A DNA stretch of 5,470 bases from Deltaproteobacteria bacterium (GTDB lineage: Bacteria > Myxococcota_A > Polyangia > Haliangiales > Haliangiaceae): contig JACCQV010000860.1 of the NCBI GenBank assembly GCA_013813945.1, positions 1-5,470 of the forward strand, in the 5' to 3' direction. The notes beneath the pieces are model-generated. The model searched no databases. It was given only the letters and a program-made list of their open reading frames with translations, and was not told the origin of the DNA. The translations under genes were made by a program, and so were the position numbers. Numbering within the stretch: position 1 is the first letter of the stretch; every line of letters starts with the position of its first letter. Below, in pieces: positions 1 to 5,470 of this stretch.

Positions 1-1
1 G

Positions 2-118
2 TACGGCGCACTGATCGAGCTCGAGCTCCCCGATCGGCTGCGCGCCAAGGTGCAATGGGCGATCGACGAGCTCCGTAAACCACCTGGATCAGCGCAGGCA
101 TCGCCCGCTGCCGAGTGA
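2..118 (+). CDS. C-terminal fragment of an unidentified protein
   Basis: This open frame enters from the left edge and stops at the TGA at 116-118, giving 38 visible residues that begin YGALIELELPDRLRAK and end PAAE. It is the only one of the three forward frames open throughout: one of the others stops at base 11 and the other at base 76. Its codons mostly end in G or C, as in the clear genes nearby. The visible part looks like a short strand (ALIELELP), then a charged amphipathic helix (RLRAKVQWAIDELRK), then a Pro/Ala/Ser-rich disordered tail. I do not recognise the family and assign no function. It runs in the same direction as the HEAT-repeat gene, 36 bp upstream of that gene's start. 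Confidence 0.6.
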   Translation, partial: YGALIELELPDRLRAKVQWAIDELRKPPGSAQASPAAE

Positions 119-123
119 GCTGC

Positions 124-144
124 ATGCCGCCGCATCGGTGGCAT
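124..144 (+). other. Short hairpin between the first two genes
   Basis: ATGCCGCC (124-131) can pair with GGTGGCAT (137-144) across a 5-base loop. The stem is 8 bp including one G-U pair. It starts six bases after the upstream stop codon and ends ten bases before the ATG of the HEAT-repeat gene. There is no following T tract, so it is not a classical intrinsic terminator. It could reduce read-through, protect a 3' end or be chance in GC-rich DNA. Only the pairing is observed; function is a guess. Confidence 0.3.
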
Positions 145-147
145 ACT
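142..147 (+). promoter_or_regulatory. Possible -10 element of the HEAT-repeat gene
   Basis: CATACT matches the sigma-70 -10 consensus TATAAT at four of six positions and ends seven bases before the ATG at 155. That spacing would place the transcription start at or next to the start codon, giving a leaderless mRNA. No good Shine-Dalgarno sequence precedes the ATG, which fits. I see no convincing -35 box 16-18 bp upstream, so this is tentative. Confidence 0.22.
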
Positions 148-154
148 CCACGCG

Positions 155-2689
155 ATGAAGCGGCTCGCGCTCGGCCTGATCCTGCTCGCCGCGCTCGACG
201 TGCGCCCTGCCTCGGCCTGGACCTTCGACTGGGCAGGCCATGTCGCGGTCGATGCGGAAGGACTCCAGAGTGACGATCCGGCCAAGCGCCACGAGGCCGT
301 GATCGAGCTCGCGAAGTACGACATCACCCTGACCCAGCCGTACTTGATGAAGGCGCTCGGCGACGATGACGAGAAGGTCAGCCACGCAGCGGCGAAGGCA
401 CTCGGCCAGGGCGGTGCACTGACCGCGGTGTCGGCGATGATCGACTGGCTTGGCGCGGCGGATCCGAGGACCCGCGCGGTCGCGGCCGAGGCGCTGGGCG
501 ACATCGGCGGCACCGAGGCCACCGCGGCGCTGACGCGTTCGCTCGGCGATGTGGACGCGGCCGTTCGCCAGCGTGCGGTGAAGGCGCTCGGCACGATCGG
601 CAAGAAGGGCAACCCGAGCGTTGTCATCGCGTTGATCCCACGGCTCGAAGACGACAAGCCGGACGTCAAGAACGCGACGATCATTCAGCTCGAGGAGCTC
701 GGCGATCGCCGCGCCGTGATCCCGCTCGTCGCCAAGTTCTCCGAGACCGGTCGCGAGACCCGTCGCCTGGCGGTGCGCGCAGTCGGCAAGCTCGGCGATC
801 CATCCGCCGTTCCTGCCCTGATCCGGCTGATCAACGACCCCGACGAGGAGGTCCGCACCGCGGCGGTCGCCGCACTCGGCACGCTCGGCGCGGTCGATGC
901 GATCGACGCACTGACCGAGCAACTCTCGACGGGAATCGACGCGTATCGCGCGAAGGTCGCCTACTCGCTCGGCCAGATCGCCGCGACACCGCAGGCCGGC
1001 AAGGCGGGCGAGGACGCGATGCGTACGCTGGTGATCAACCTCTCGCAATCACAGCTGCGCAACGGTTCGCGCGAGGCGCTCCGCGTCGCGGGCAAGGCCG
1101 CGGTGCCCGCCCTGGTCGCGCACCTGCAGGGTCGGATCGCCGGAGATCCCGCGAGTGCGGTGACGCTGCTCGCCGAATCAGGGGATCCGCGCGCCACGGC
1201 AACCCTCGCGGCGGAGCTCGAGCGCGGGCGCGTCGCGATGCCGCTCGTGCTCAAGGCGCTCGGCGCGACCGGAGATCCTGCGGCACTCGTTCCGGTGCTC
1301 GGCGCACTCTCGAGCAAGGACGCCGCGATCCGGCTCGCCGCGATGGAAGCGCTGCGTCCGTTGATCGGCAGCGATGGCCGCGCTGGCGACGTGCTGATCG
1401 AGCACCTCGCCGACGAGGACCTCGAGATCCGCGTGCTGGCCGCCGAGTACCTCGGCCTCCTGCGCGTCGGTGCCGCCTCGGCGAAGCTGACGGCGCTCGC
1501 GGGGCCGGGTAATCCCACGCGCCTTCGCCGCGCGGCGATCGATGCGCTCGGTGAGATCGGCCGTCCCGAGGCGACGAAGACCTTGCTCGCTGTTCTCCGC
1601 GAGGGCCCGACCGAGCTCCACCGCTCCGCGGCCACGGCACTGTCGTACCTCGGCGATCCATCGGCGGTCGCGGCGCTCAGCTCGCAGGCGCAGACCGACC
1701 GTGGCCCCACGCGGCACGAGGTCGTGCGCGCGCTCGGTGCGACGTTGCGCGGCCGGCCCGATCCCGGATCCCGCAAGCTCCTTCGCCAGCTGACGCAGGA
1801 CGGCAGCATCAAGGTCAGCCTCGCCGCGATCGCCGGCCTCGCGGCGGCGGCGGATCCCGAGGACGCTCCGTTCCTTCGCACGATGGTCGAGAACGCCGCG
1901 TCGGACCGGCGCCGCGCTGCCGCCTGGGCACTCGGCGAGATGCGTGACGTCGGATCGATCAACGTGCTGTCGACTGCGATGTCGATCAAGGACGACCGCC
2001 TCGTCGGCGATTCGGCGTGGGCACTCGGCGAGATCCTCGCGACCCACCCCGGTGACAAGCGGGCCGCGGCGACCGTCGAGCGCTGGCTGTATGTCGGCAA
2101 GCACGGTGGCTGGGCCGGATCGGTCAACGGGGCCGCCGCGCTGTCGCGGTTGCTGTGGGCCGTGCCTCGCGAGGCGCGGACGGCGCTACTGTCGGGATCC
2201 AAGCGTGGCGCACTGACCGGCCTCGTGTTCCACAGGTCACGGCTCGTCCGGATCAACGTCGCGCACGCACTCGGCAGCCTGAGCGGCGACGATGATGCGG
2301 CAAAGGCGCTCGCACAGATGCTGCGCGACGACCCGAGCCCGCAGGTGCGGATCGCTGCGGCGCGGAACCTCGCGCGAGCTGGCGGAGCACGCGTCGGACC
2401 GGCACTCAAGGCAGCGCTCGACGGCGATCTCGATCTGCGGGTGAAGACCGCGGCCAAGGCGGCGCAGGGCCCCGTGAGCGCGCCGGCCGCACGCAGCGAG
2501 TGGCGCATCTTCTACGTCGTCGATCCGAGTGCAGACGATGCGCCGGTACGCCAGGAGCAGTACTTCGTGCACACGCCCGATGGCGTCGTGTGGGCCAGCT
2601 ATACCGACGCCCGCGGCGAGCTCACGAGCGAGCACGTTCCGCCGGGCGACGCGATCGTGTGGCCTGCTTCGCGCGAAGCCGAATACTGA
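155..2689 (+). CDS. Exported HEAT-repeat (PBS-lyase-type) protein with unassigned C-terminal tail
   Basis: This 844-residue protein begins with a signal peptide: basic MKR, a hydrophobic core LALGLILLAAL, and a likely cleavage site after PASA (residue 21). It is therefore probably exported to the periplasm or cell surface. From about residue 38 to 770 it is an almost unbroken series of roughly 30-residue helical repeats of the HEAT/PBS-lyase type, with the recurring pattern R..A..ALG..GD..A...L...L.D. Clear examples are around residues 205-245 and WALGE at 591 and 622. Such solenoids generally act as protein-binding scaffolds. I see no catalytic motif and no bilin-lyase context, so an enzymatic role is not supported. 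Residues 782-844 (starting EWRIFYVVD) break the pattern and look beta-rich; I cannot assign this tail. I noticed no cysteine in the protein, which suits an extracytoplasmic location. The ATG at 155 is chosen because the signal peptide starts there. It may be co-transcribed with the gene 23 bp downstream. The fold is secure; binding partner and role are unknown. Confidence 0.93.
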   Translation: MKRLALGLILLAALDVRPASAWTFDWAGHVAVDAEGLQSDDPAKRHEAVIELAKYDITLTQPYLMKALGDDDEKVSHAAAKALGQGGALTAVSAMIDWLGAADPRTRAVAAEALGDIGGTEATAALTRSLGDVDAAVRQRAVKALGTIGKKGNPSVVIALIPRLEDDKPDVKNATIIQLEELGDRRAVIPLVAKFSETGRETRRLAVRAVGKLGDPSAVPALIRLINDPDEEVRTAAVAALGTLGAVDAIDALTEQLSTGIDAYRAKVAYSLGQIAATPQAGKAGEDAMRTLVINLSQSQLRNGSREALRVAGKAAVPALVAHLQGRIAGDPASAVTLLAESGDPRATATLAAELERGRVAMPLVLKALGATGDPAALVPVLGALSSKDAAIRLAAMEALRPLIGSDGRAGDVLIEHLADEDLEIRVLAAEYLGLLRVGAASAKLTALAGPGNPTRLRRAAIDALGEIGRPEATKTLLAVLREGPTELHRSAATALSYLGDPSAVAALSSQAQTDRGPTRHEVVRALGATLRGRPDPGSRKLLRQLTQDGSIKVSLAAIAGLAAAADPEDAPFLRTMVENAASDRRRAAAWALGEMRDVGSINVLSTAMSIKDDRLVGDSAWALGEILATHPGDKRAAATVERWLYVGKHGGWAGSVNGAAALSRLLWAVPREARTALLSGSKRGALTGLVFHRSRLVRINVAHALGSLSGDDDAAKALAQMLRDDPSPQVRIAAARNLARAGGARVGPALKAALDGDLDLRVKTAAKAAQGPVSAPAARSEWRIFYVVDPSADDAPVRQEQYFVHTPDGVVWASYTDARGELTSEHVPPGDAIVWPASREAEY
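1925..2034 (+). repeat. 17-bp direct repeat inside the HEAT-repeat gene
   Basis: The 17-bp string TGGGCACTCGGCGAGAT occurs at 1925-1941 and again at 2018-2034. The copies are 93 bp apart, exactly 31 codons, and in the same frame, both encoding WALGE. A 14-bp string, CTCGGCGATCCATC, also recurs at 791-804 and 1649-1662, encoding LGDPS. These are nucleotide traces of the HEAT-repeat period, from repeat duplication or from constrained codon choice, and not a mobile element. Confidence 0.7.
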
Positions 2690-2700
2690 CCAGATCGGTG

Positions 2701-2706
2701 TACGGT
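2701..2706 (+). promoter_or_regulatory. Possible -10 element of the small downstream gene
   Basis: TACGGT fits the loose TAnnnT form of a -10 box. It is preceded directly by TG and ends six bases before the ATG at 2713. As with the HEAT-repeat gene, this spacing would give a leaderless transcript. No Shine-Dalgarno sequence is visible in the 23-bp gap. No good -35 box is present at normal spacing, so read-through from the upstream gene is equally possible. Confidence 0.2.
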
Positions 2707-2712
2707 CGGCGC

Positions 2713-3219
2713 ATGGGATTCTTCGACAAGGTCAAAGCATTCACAAGTGGCAAGGGGATGGCAAAGGTGACCATCCCCGTGATCGAGCGGCTGCCGTCGG
2801 AGACCGCCCGCTTCTCGGTCACCGACGCCGTCCTCAAGGGAACGATGGTCATCGAGGTGCAGCAGGACTGCACGCTGCTCGCGACCAAGTACGAGGTGTG
2901 GCTGTACATCTCCGCGGATCCAGCCGACGAGACCGGCTCGCCGAACCTCGTGGTGATGGCGAAGGATCCCGATCCGAACACCAGCTACTCGGATGACTGT
3001 CTCAAGATGCCGTGTGACCTCACCGCCGGCCAGGTCATCACGCAGCCGTGGATGGTTTCCGATGTCGACCTCGCGAAGATCCTCGCGAAGAACGGCTTCT
3101 CGGAGCCGACCGAGGCGATCGGCGACAAGCGCGTGCGGCTCGTCGTGAAGTGCATCGCGGACGTCAAGGGCTCGCCGTTCGACCCGAGCGCCGAGGTCAA
3201 CGTCGAGCTGACGGCCTAG
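2713..3219 (+). CDS. Hypothetical 168-residue protein, possibly Spo0M/arrestin-like
   Basis: The ATG at 2713 begins MGFFDKVKAFTSGKGMAKVT, and the frame ends at TAG 3217-3219. The frame is open further upstream, but that part overlaps the HEAT-repeat gene and reads as an Arg-rich shadow, so 2713 is the sensible start. There is no signal peptide or membrane segment, so it should be cytosolic. A short amphipathic N-terminus is followed by a mostly beta-type sequence (for example TMVIEVQQD, YEVWLYIS, VRLVVKCIADVKG). The FF-K...GxxxAKV start and the late strand pattern ADVKGSPFDP resemble, from memory, the Spo0M (sporulation-control) proteins with an arrestin-like fold; this is a weak resemblance, not an identification. 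Four cysteines are present, two of them in DDCLKMPC. It follows the HEAT-repeat gene by 23 bp and may share its transcript. Coding status is well supported by codon bias; function is not known. Confidence 0.85.
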   Translation: MGFFDKVKAFTSGKGMAKVTIPVIERLPSETARFSVTDAVLKGTMVIEVQQDCTLLATKYEVWLYISADPADETGSPNLVVMAKDPDPNTSYSDDCLKMPCDLTAGQVITQPWMVSDVDLAKILAKNGFSEPTEAIGDKRVRLVVKCIADVKGSPFDPSAEVNVELTA

Positions 3220-3222
3220 GCC
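3213..3222. repeat. Perfect 10-bp palindrome at the convergent gene junction
   Basis: GGCCTAGGCC is a perfect palindrome. It contains the TAG stop of the plus-strand gene (3217-3219). On the minus strand it reaches the last base of the sigma-factor stop (TAG, read from 3224 to 3222) and supplies a second in-frame TAG (3218 to 3216). The arms abut without a loop, so as RNA it folds poorly. The outer bases CGGC (3212-3215) and GCCG (3226-3229) could add a weak imperfect stem. There is no T tract, so I do not call it a terminator. Confidence 0.6.
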
Positions 3223-3896
3223 TAAGCCGCGCGCTTGATGCCGTAGTCCTTCGCCGCGAAGCCAGCGAGCTCGGTCTCGAGCACGCGACGCGCGCGAAAC
3301 AGGCGCGACATCACCGTGCCGATTGGCACGTGCAGCGCATCGGCGATGTCCTTGTACTTCTCGCCGTTGAGATCTGCGCGCTCCACGACATCGCGATACT
3401 CCGGGCCGAGGCGATCGAGCGCGCCCTTGACCTCGTCGCACAGCTCGTCCTCGACCATCGCTTCGTCGAGATCATCGGTGCGATCCTGGTCGCGACCGTA
3501 GAGTGCGATCAGCGCGTCACCGGGGCGCTCGGCCGCGAATCGTTGGTGGCGGCGGCGCTTGCGATAGCCGTTGATGAACGCGTTGGTCAGGATGCGAAAC
3601 AGCCAGGCGCGCAGATTCGAACCCGTCTGGAAGCTGTCCCACGCGGTCATCGCGCGCAGCAGCGTCTCCTGGACGAGATCCTTCGCCATGTCGGGATCGC
3701 GCGCGATCCGCATCGCCACGCCGTAGAGCTCGGCCTGGTGAGGAAGGCACGCGACCTCGAAGGCATGATGCGGGCTCGTCGCGCTTGCGCCGCCCTGGAC
3801 GACCCGGAGCGTTCGCGGTGCCGGCGCCGGAGTGCGGCGAACCACGCGGGAGCTGGACGGAACGGTGGGGGTCGTGCGGGTCTTCGATCGCGGCAT
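3222..3896 (-). CDS. ECF-family RNA polymerase sigma factor, SigR-like
   Basis: Read from the ATG at 3896 this is a 224-residue sigma-70 factor of the extracytoplasmic-function class, which directs RNA polymerase to a special promoter set. Residues 50-117 are sigma region 2 (ARDPDMAKDLVQETLLRAM, then LRAWLFRILTNAFINGYRK). Residues 154-208 are region 4 with its helix-turn-helix (YKDIADALHVPIGTVMSRLF, RARRVL). The NLRAWLFRILTNAFINGYRK block resembles actinobacterial SigR, the thiol-stress sigma factor, from memory. Regions 1.1 and 3 are absent, as usual for ECF factors. Residues 1-45 form an Arg/Pro/Ser/Thr-rich, probably disordered tail not typical of short ECF proteins. The start is uncertain: an ATG at 3920 adds eight residues (MSGALSQV) but with A/T-ending codons, and one at 4040 adds 48 non-protein-like residues. 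SigR is held by a zinc anti-sigma factor (RsrA); no such gene is next to this one here. It ends with two in-frame TAG stops. Confidence 0.93.
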   Translation of the reverse strand: MPRSKTRTTPTVPSSSRVVRRTPAPAPRTLRVVQGGASATSPHHAFEVACLPHQAELYGVAMRIARDPDMAKDLVQETLLRAMTAWDSFQTGSNLRAWLFRILTNAFINGYRKRRRHQRFAAERPGDALIALYGRDQDRTDDLDEAMVEDELCDEVKGALDRLGPEYRDVVERADLNGEKYKDIADALHVPIGTVMSRLFRARRVLETELAGFAAKDYGIKRAA

Positions 3897-4063
3897 GACC
3901 TGGCTAAGAGCACCGGACATGCCACGTCTAACCGGCTGGATCTTCGACGAGTTCCTTCGGGCGAGGATGGAGAGACACACGGCGCGTCTCCAGGGGGACG
4001 CGGGATCGCATGAGCCCGCAGGTGGGAGGCGCACCGACACGTCTGAGGATCTCCGTCGGACGC
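3897..4063 (-). other. Intergenic region between nnr and the sigma gene
   Basis: These 167 bases separate the nnr stop codon from the preferred sigma-factor start. Although the sigma frame stays open up to an ATG at 4040, that extension (MSVRLPPAGSCDPASPWRR...) has no recognisable protein character, so I treat the stretch as mostly non-coding. It holds the candidate ECF promoter (3926-3955). It also holds two weak 5-bp stems, CCGAC/GTCGG (4055-4059 with 4034-4038) and GAGAC/GTCTC (3972-3976 with 3986-3990), neither with a T tract. I see no small gene here. Confidence 0.6.
3926..3955 (-). promoter_or_regulatory. Candidate ECF-type promoter in front of the sigma gene
   Basis: On the minus strand GGAACT (3955 to 3950) is followed, after a 16-base spacer, by GGTTAGAC (3933 to 3926). 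GGAAC is the classic -35 core of many ECF promoters, and 16 bases is a normal spacer. The -10 match is looser. Transcription would start near 3920, next to an ATG at 3920 and about 24 bases ahead of the preferred ATG at 3896. ECF genes are often self-activated, so this may be an autoregulatory promoter. It rests on motif reading only. Confidence 0.35.
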
Positions 4064-5470
4064 TCAGCGAGCGAGCTGGCGGATCGCCGCAGCGATCGCG
4101 ACCGCGAGATCGGACGACATCGCGCCGCGCCCGTGTACGGCTTCGAGTGCCTCGCCCGCGCGACCATGGACGTACGCGCCAGCCCGCGCGGCATCGCCGG
4201 CGGCTACACCCTGCGCGAGCAGCGCGGCGATGACTCCGGCGAGCACGTCACCACTGCCTGCGGTCGCGAGCGCGGGACCACCGGTCGGATTGATCGAGCA
4301 GTGCTCGTCCCCGATCGTCCCGTCGACGATGATGGTCCGCGCGCCCTTGAGCACGACCACCGCCCGAGTTGCCAGCGCGAGCGCACGCGCTGCGCTCAGC
4401 CGGTCGGCCTCGACCGCAGCGGTGGTGATGCCGAGCAACCGCCCTGCCTCACCGGGATGCGGGGTGATCACGACGGGCCCGGTTGCGCGCGCGATTGCCG
4501 CCGGATCCGAGGCGAGGACATTGAGTGCATCGGCATCCAGCACCGCAGGAGCTCCGGCCGCGAGAACGTCGGCGACTCGCTGTGCCGCGACCTCGCCCGT
4601 CCCGAGCCCGGGCCCGATCACGACCGCACTCTTTCCTTCGAGCGCAGCCGACAGATCGTCGGTGATCGAGCGCGTCATCACCGAGTCCGCCGCGGTGACA
4701 TCGCCGTCCCCCGCAAGCGTGACCAGCCCTGCCCCGGCGCGGAGTGCCGCCGCCGCGGCGAGCCGCCCTGCGCCTCTCATCTCGGGCGCACCTCCGATCA
4801 CGAGCACGTGACCACGGGTCCCCTTGTGATCCATCGGGCCCGGCTTCGGTAGCCAGCGCGCGACATCGGACTCTTCGACGAGCCCGGCACGAACATTCGC
4901 GGTCACGATCAGCGCCGGCGGAATGCCGATGTCGACGACCTCGATCTCACCGCACCGGGCGAAACCTGGTGCACTGACGAGCGCGATCTTGCGCGCCCCC
5001 ATCGACGCGGTGCGATGCGCGTCGACGACCGCGCCGTCGACGCGCCCTGTATCCGCGTCGAGGCCCGAAGGGAGATCGACGGCGAGCCGCCACCGCGCTG
5101 CGTTGATCTGCGCGATGACGTCCGCGAGGTGTCCCTTGATCGCGCGCAGCGGGCCGAGCCCGAACAGAGCATCGATCGCGAGCACCGCCGAGCTGAGCGC
5201 CTCCCCGACCTCGGCGAGCTCCGCCGGCGCGGCGATCGAGCGAATCACGCCGCCGGATCTCTCGAGGATCTCGAGGTGCGCAAGCGCATCTCCCTCGATC
5301 GCCTCACGGCCCGCCGCCAGGTACGCCACGGCATCCACGCCGCGATCGCGAAGCACGCGCGTCACCACGAAGCCATCGCCGCCGTTGTTCCCCGGTCCAC
5401 ACACGACGGCGACGTGTCCTCGGAGCGAGCCGAGCATGCGCTGCGCGACCTCGGCCACACCGCGCCCGGC
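4064..5470 (-). CDS. nnr: Bifunctional NAD(P)H-hydrate repair enzyme Nnr (N-terminus outside window)
   Basis: This cytosolic metabolite-repair enzyme handles hydrated NADH/NADPH (NAD(P)HX): the NnrE half epimerises the R and S forms, and the NnrD half dehydrates the S form using ADP or ATP. Numbering from a GTG at 5458, the NnrE part covers about residues 1-205, with GPGNNGGDG (21-29), IDALFG (95-100) and VDLPSGLDADTG (127-138). NnrD covers about 208-464, with HKGTRGHVLVIGG (211-223), GPGLG (282-286), DADALN (308-313), TPHPGEAG (332-339), LKGARTIIVDG (370-380) and the catalytic GSGDVLAG (401-408, Asp404). The GTG at 5458 is not the real start: the frame continues to the window edge as AGRG, matching the family's usual AGRxVA stretch. 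Full-length Nnr proteins are about 500 residues, so I infer that roughly 40-50 N-terminal residues are missing. All visible key motifs are intact. It lies upstream of, and co-directional with, the sigma gene. Confidence 0.96.
   Translation of the reverse strand, partial: AGRGVAEVAQRMLGSLRGHVAVVCGPGNNGGDGFVVTRVLRDRGVDAVAYLAAGREAIEGDALAHLEILERSGGVIRSIAAPAELAEVGEALSSAVLAIDALFGLGPLRAIKGHLADVIAQINAARWRLAVDLPSGLDADTGRVDGAVVDAHRTASMGARKIALVSAPGFARCGEIEVVDIGIPPALIVTANVRAGLVEESDVARWLPKPGPMDHKGTRGHVLVIGGAPEMRGAGRLAAAAALRAGAGLVTLAGDGDVTAADSVMTRSITDDLSAALEGKSAVVIGPGLGTGEVAAQRVADVLAAGAPAVLDADALNVLASDPAAIARATGPVVITPHPGEAGRLLGITTAAVEADRLSAARALALATRAVVVLKGARTIIVDGTIGDEHCSINPTGGPALATAGSGDVLAGVIAALLAQGVAAGDAARAGAYVHGRAGEALEAVHGRGAMSSDLAVAIAAAIRQLAR

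Noticed and set aside
961..2508. Long minus-strand open frame (515 residues) opposite the HEAT-repeat gene, with others at 1178-2104 and 89-1048
   Set aside because: Products are Arg/Ser/Ala-rich with no domain pattern. Such antisense frames are expected in GC-rich coding DNA, and the plus strand has a signal peptide and clear HEAT repeats.
155..2689. HEAT-repeat protein as a phycobilisome (bilin) lyase
   Set aside because: The PBS-lyase label refers only to the repeat type. There is no phycobiliprotein context, and a signal peptide argues against it.
3048..4013. Plus-strand open frame (321 residues) across the small gene and opposite the sigma gene
   Set aside because: It overlaps two better-supported genes in the wrong frame or strand and shows no family motif; it is a shadow of the sigma factor.
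3897..4040. N-terminal extension of the sigma factor from the ATG at 4040
   Set aside because: The extra 48 residues have no domain character, and the stretch holds a candidate ECF promoter, so a start near 3896 or 3920 is more likely.
3921..4046. Near-repeat on the minus strand: TCAGACGTGTC (4046-4036) and TTAGACGTGGC (3931-3921)
   Set aside because: It matches 9 of 11 bases, but only the second copy has a GGAAC block at promoter spacing; one imperfect pair is too little to call a binding site.
4034..4059. Possible terminator stem after nnr (CCGAC pairing with GTCGG on the minus strand)
   Set aside because: Only 5 bp with a 16-base loop and no T tract, so indistinguishable from chance.
4010..4852. 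Plus-strand open frame (280 residues) opposite nnr, with others at 4230-4811 and 4744-4977
   Set aside because: Composition is Arg/Ser/Pro-rich and low complexity, and it is antisense to a fully recognisable Nnr with all its motifs.

Overview
This window is an ordinary-looking, gene-dense stretch of a very GC-rich bacterial chromosome. Strongly G/C-ending codons, long antisense shadow frames, an 844-residue exported HEAT-repeat protein and a SigR-like ECF sigma factor with an extra N-terminal tail would all suit a soil-type delta-proteobacterial or myxobacterial (Myxococcota-like) genome. That placement is inference: there is no rRNA or other marker. I see no tRNA, CRISPR array, insertion sequence or phage gene.

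Layout. Bases 2-118 (+) are the last codons of an unrecognised gene. After a 36-bp gap with a small hairpin, bases 155-2689 (+) encode an exported HEAT/PBS-lyase-type repeat protein ending in an unassigned 63-residue tail. After 23 bp, bases 2713-3219 (+) encode a 168-residue protein that I tentatively compare with the Spo0M/arrestin-like fold. It ends 2 bp from the end of a convergent gene, 3222-3896 (-), a SigR-like ECF sigma-70 factor. The 167 bp behind the sigma gene hold a candidate ECF-type promoter. Bases 4064-5470 (-) encode the bifunctional NAD(P)H-hydrate repair enzyme Nnr (epimerase plus ADP/ATP-dependent dehydratase), whose N-terminus lies outside the window.

How the parts relate. 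The HEAT gene and the small gene are close and co-directional and may be co-transcribed. nnr and the sigma gene are co-directional, but the gap between them looks regulatory. Nnr repairs damaged NAD(P)H. SigR-type sigma factors commonly respond to thiol-oxidative stress elsewhere, so a loose stress theme is possible, but nothing here proves a functional link. The sigma factor has no neighbouring anti-sigma gene in the window.

Points worth a second look are the unpartnered SigR-like sigma factor with its candidate self-promoter, -10-like hexamers placed for leaderless transcription, the tight convergent junction with a perfect palindrome, strong over-representation of GATC, and the unassigned tail of the HEAT protein. 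I found no clear new biological system.
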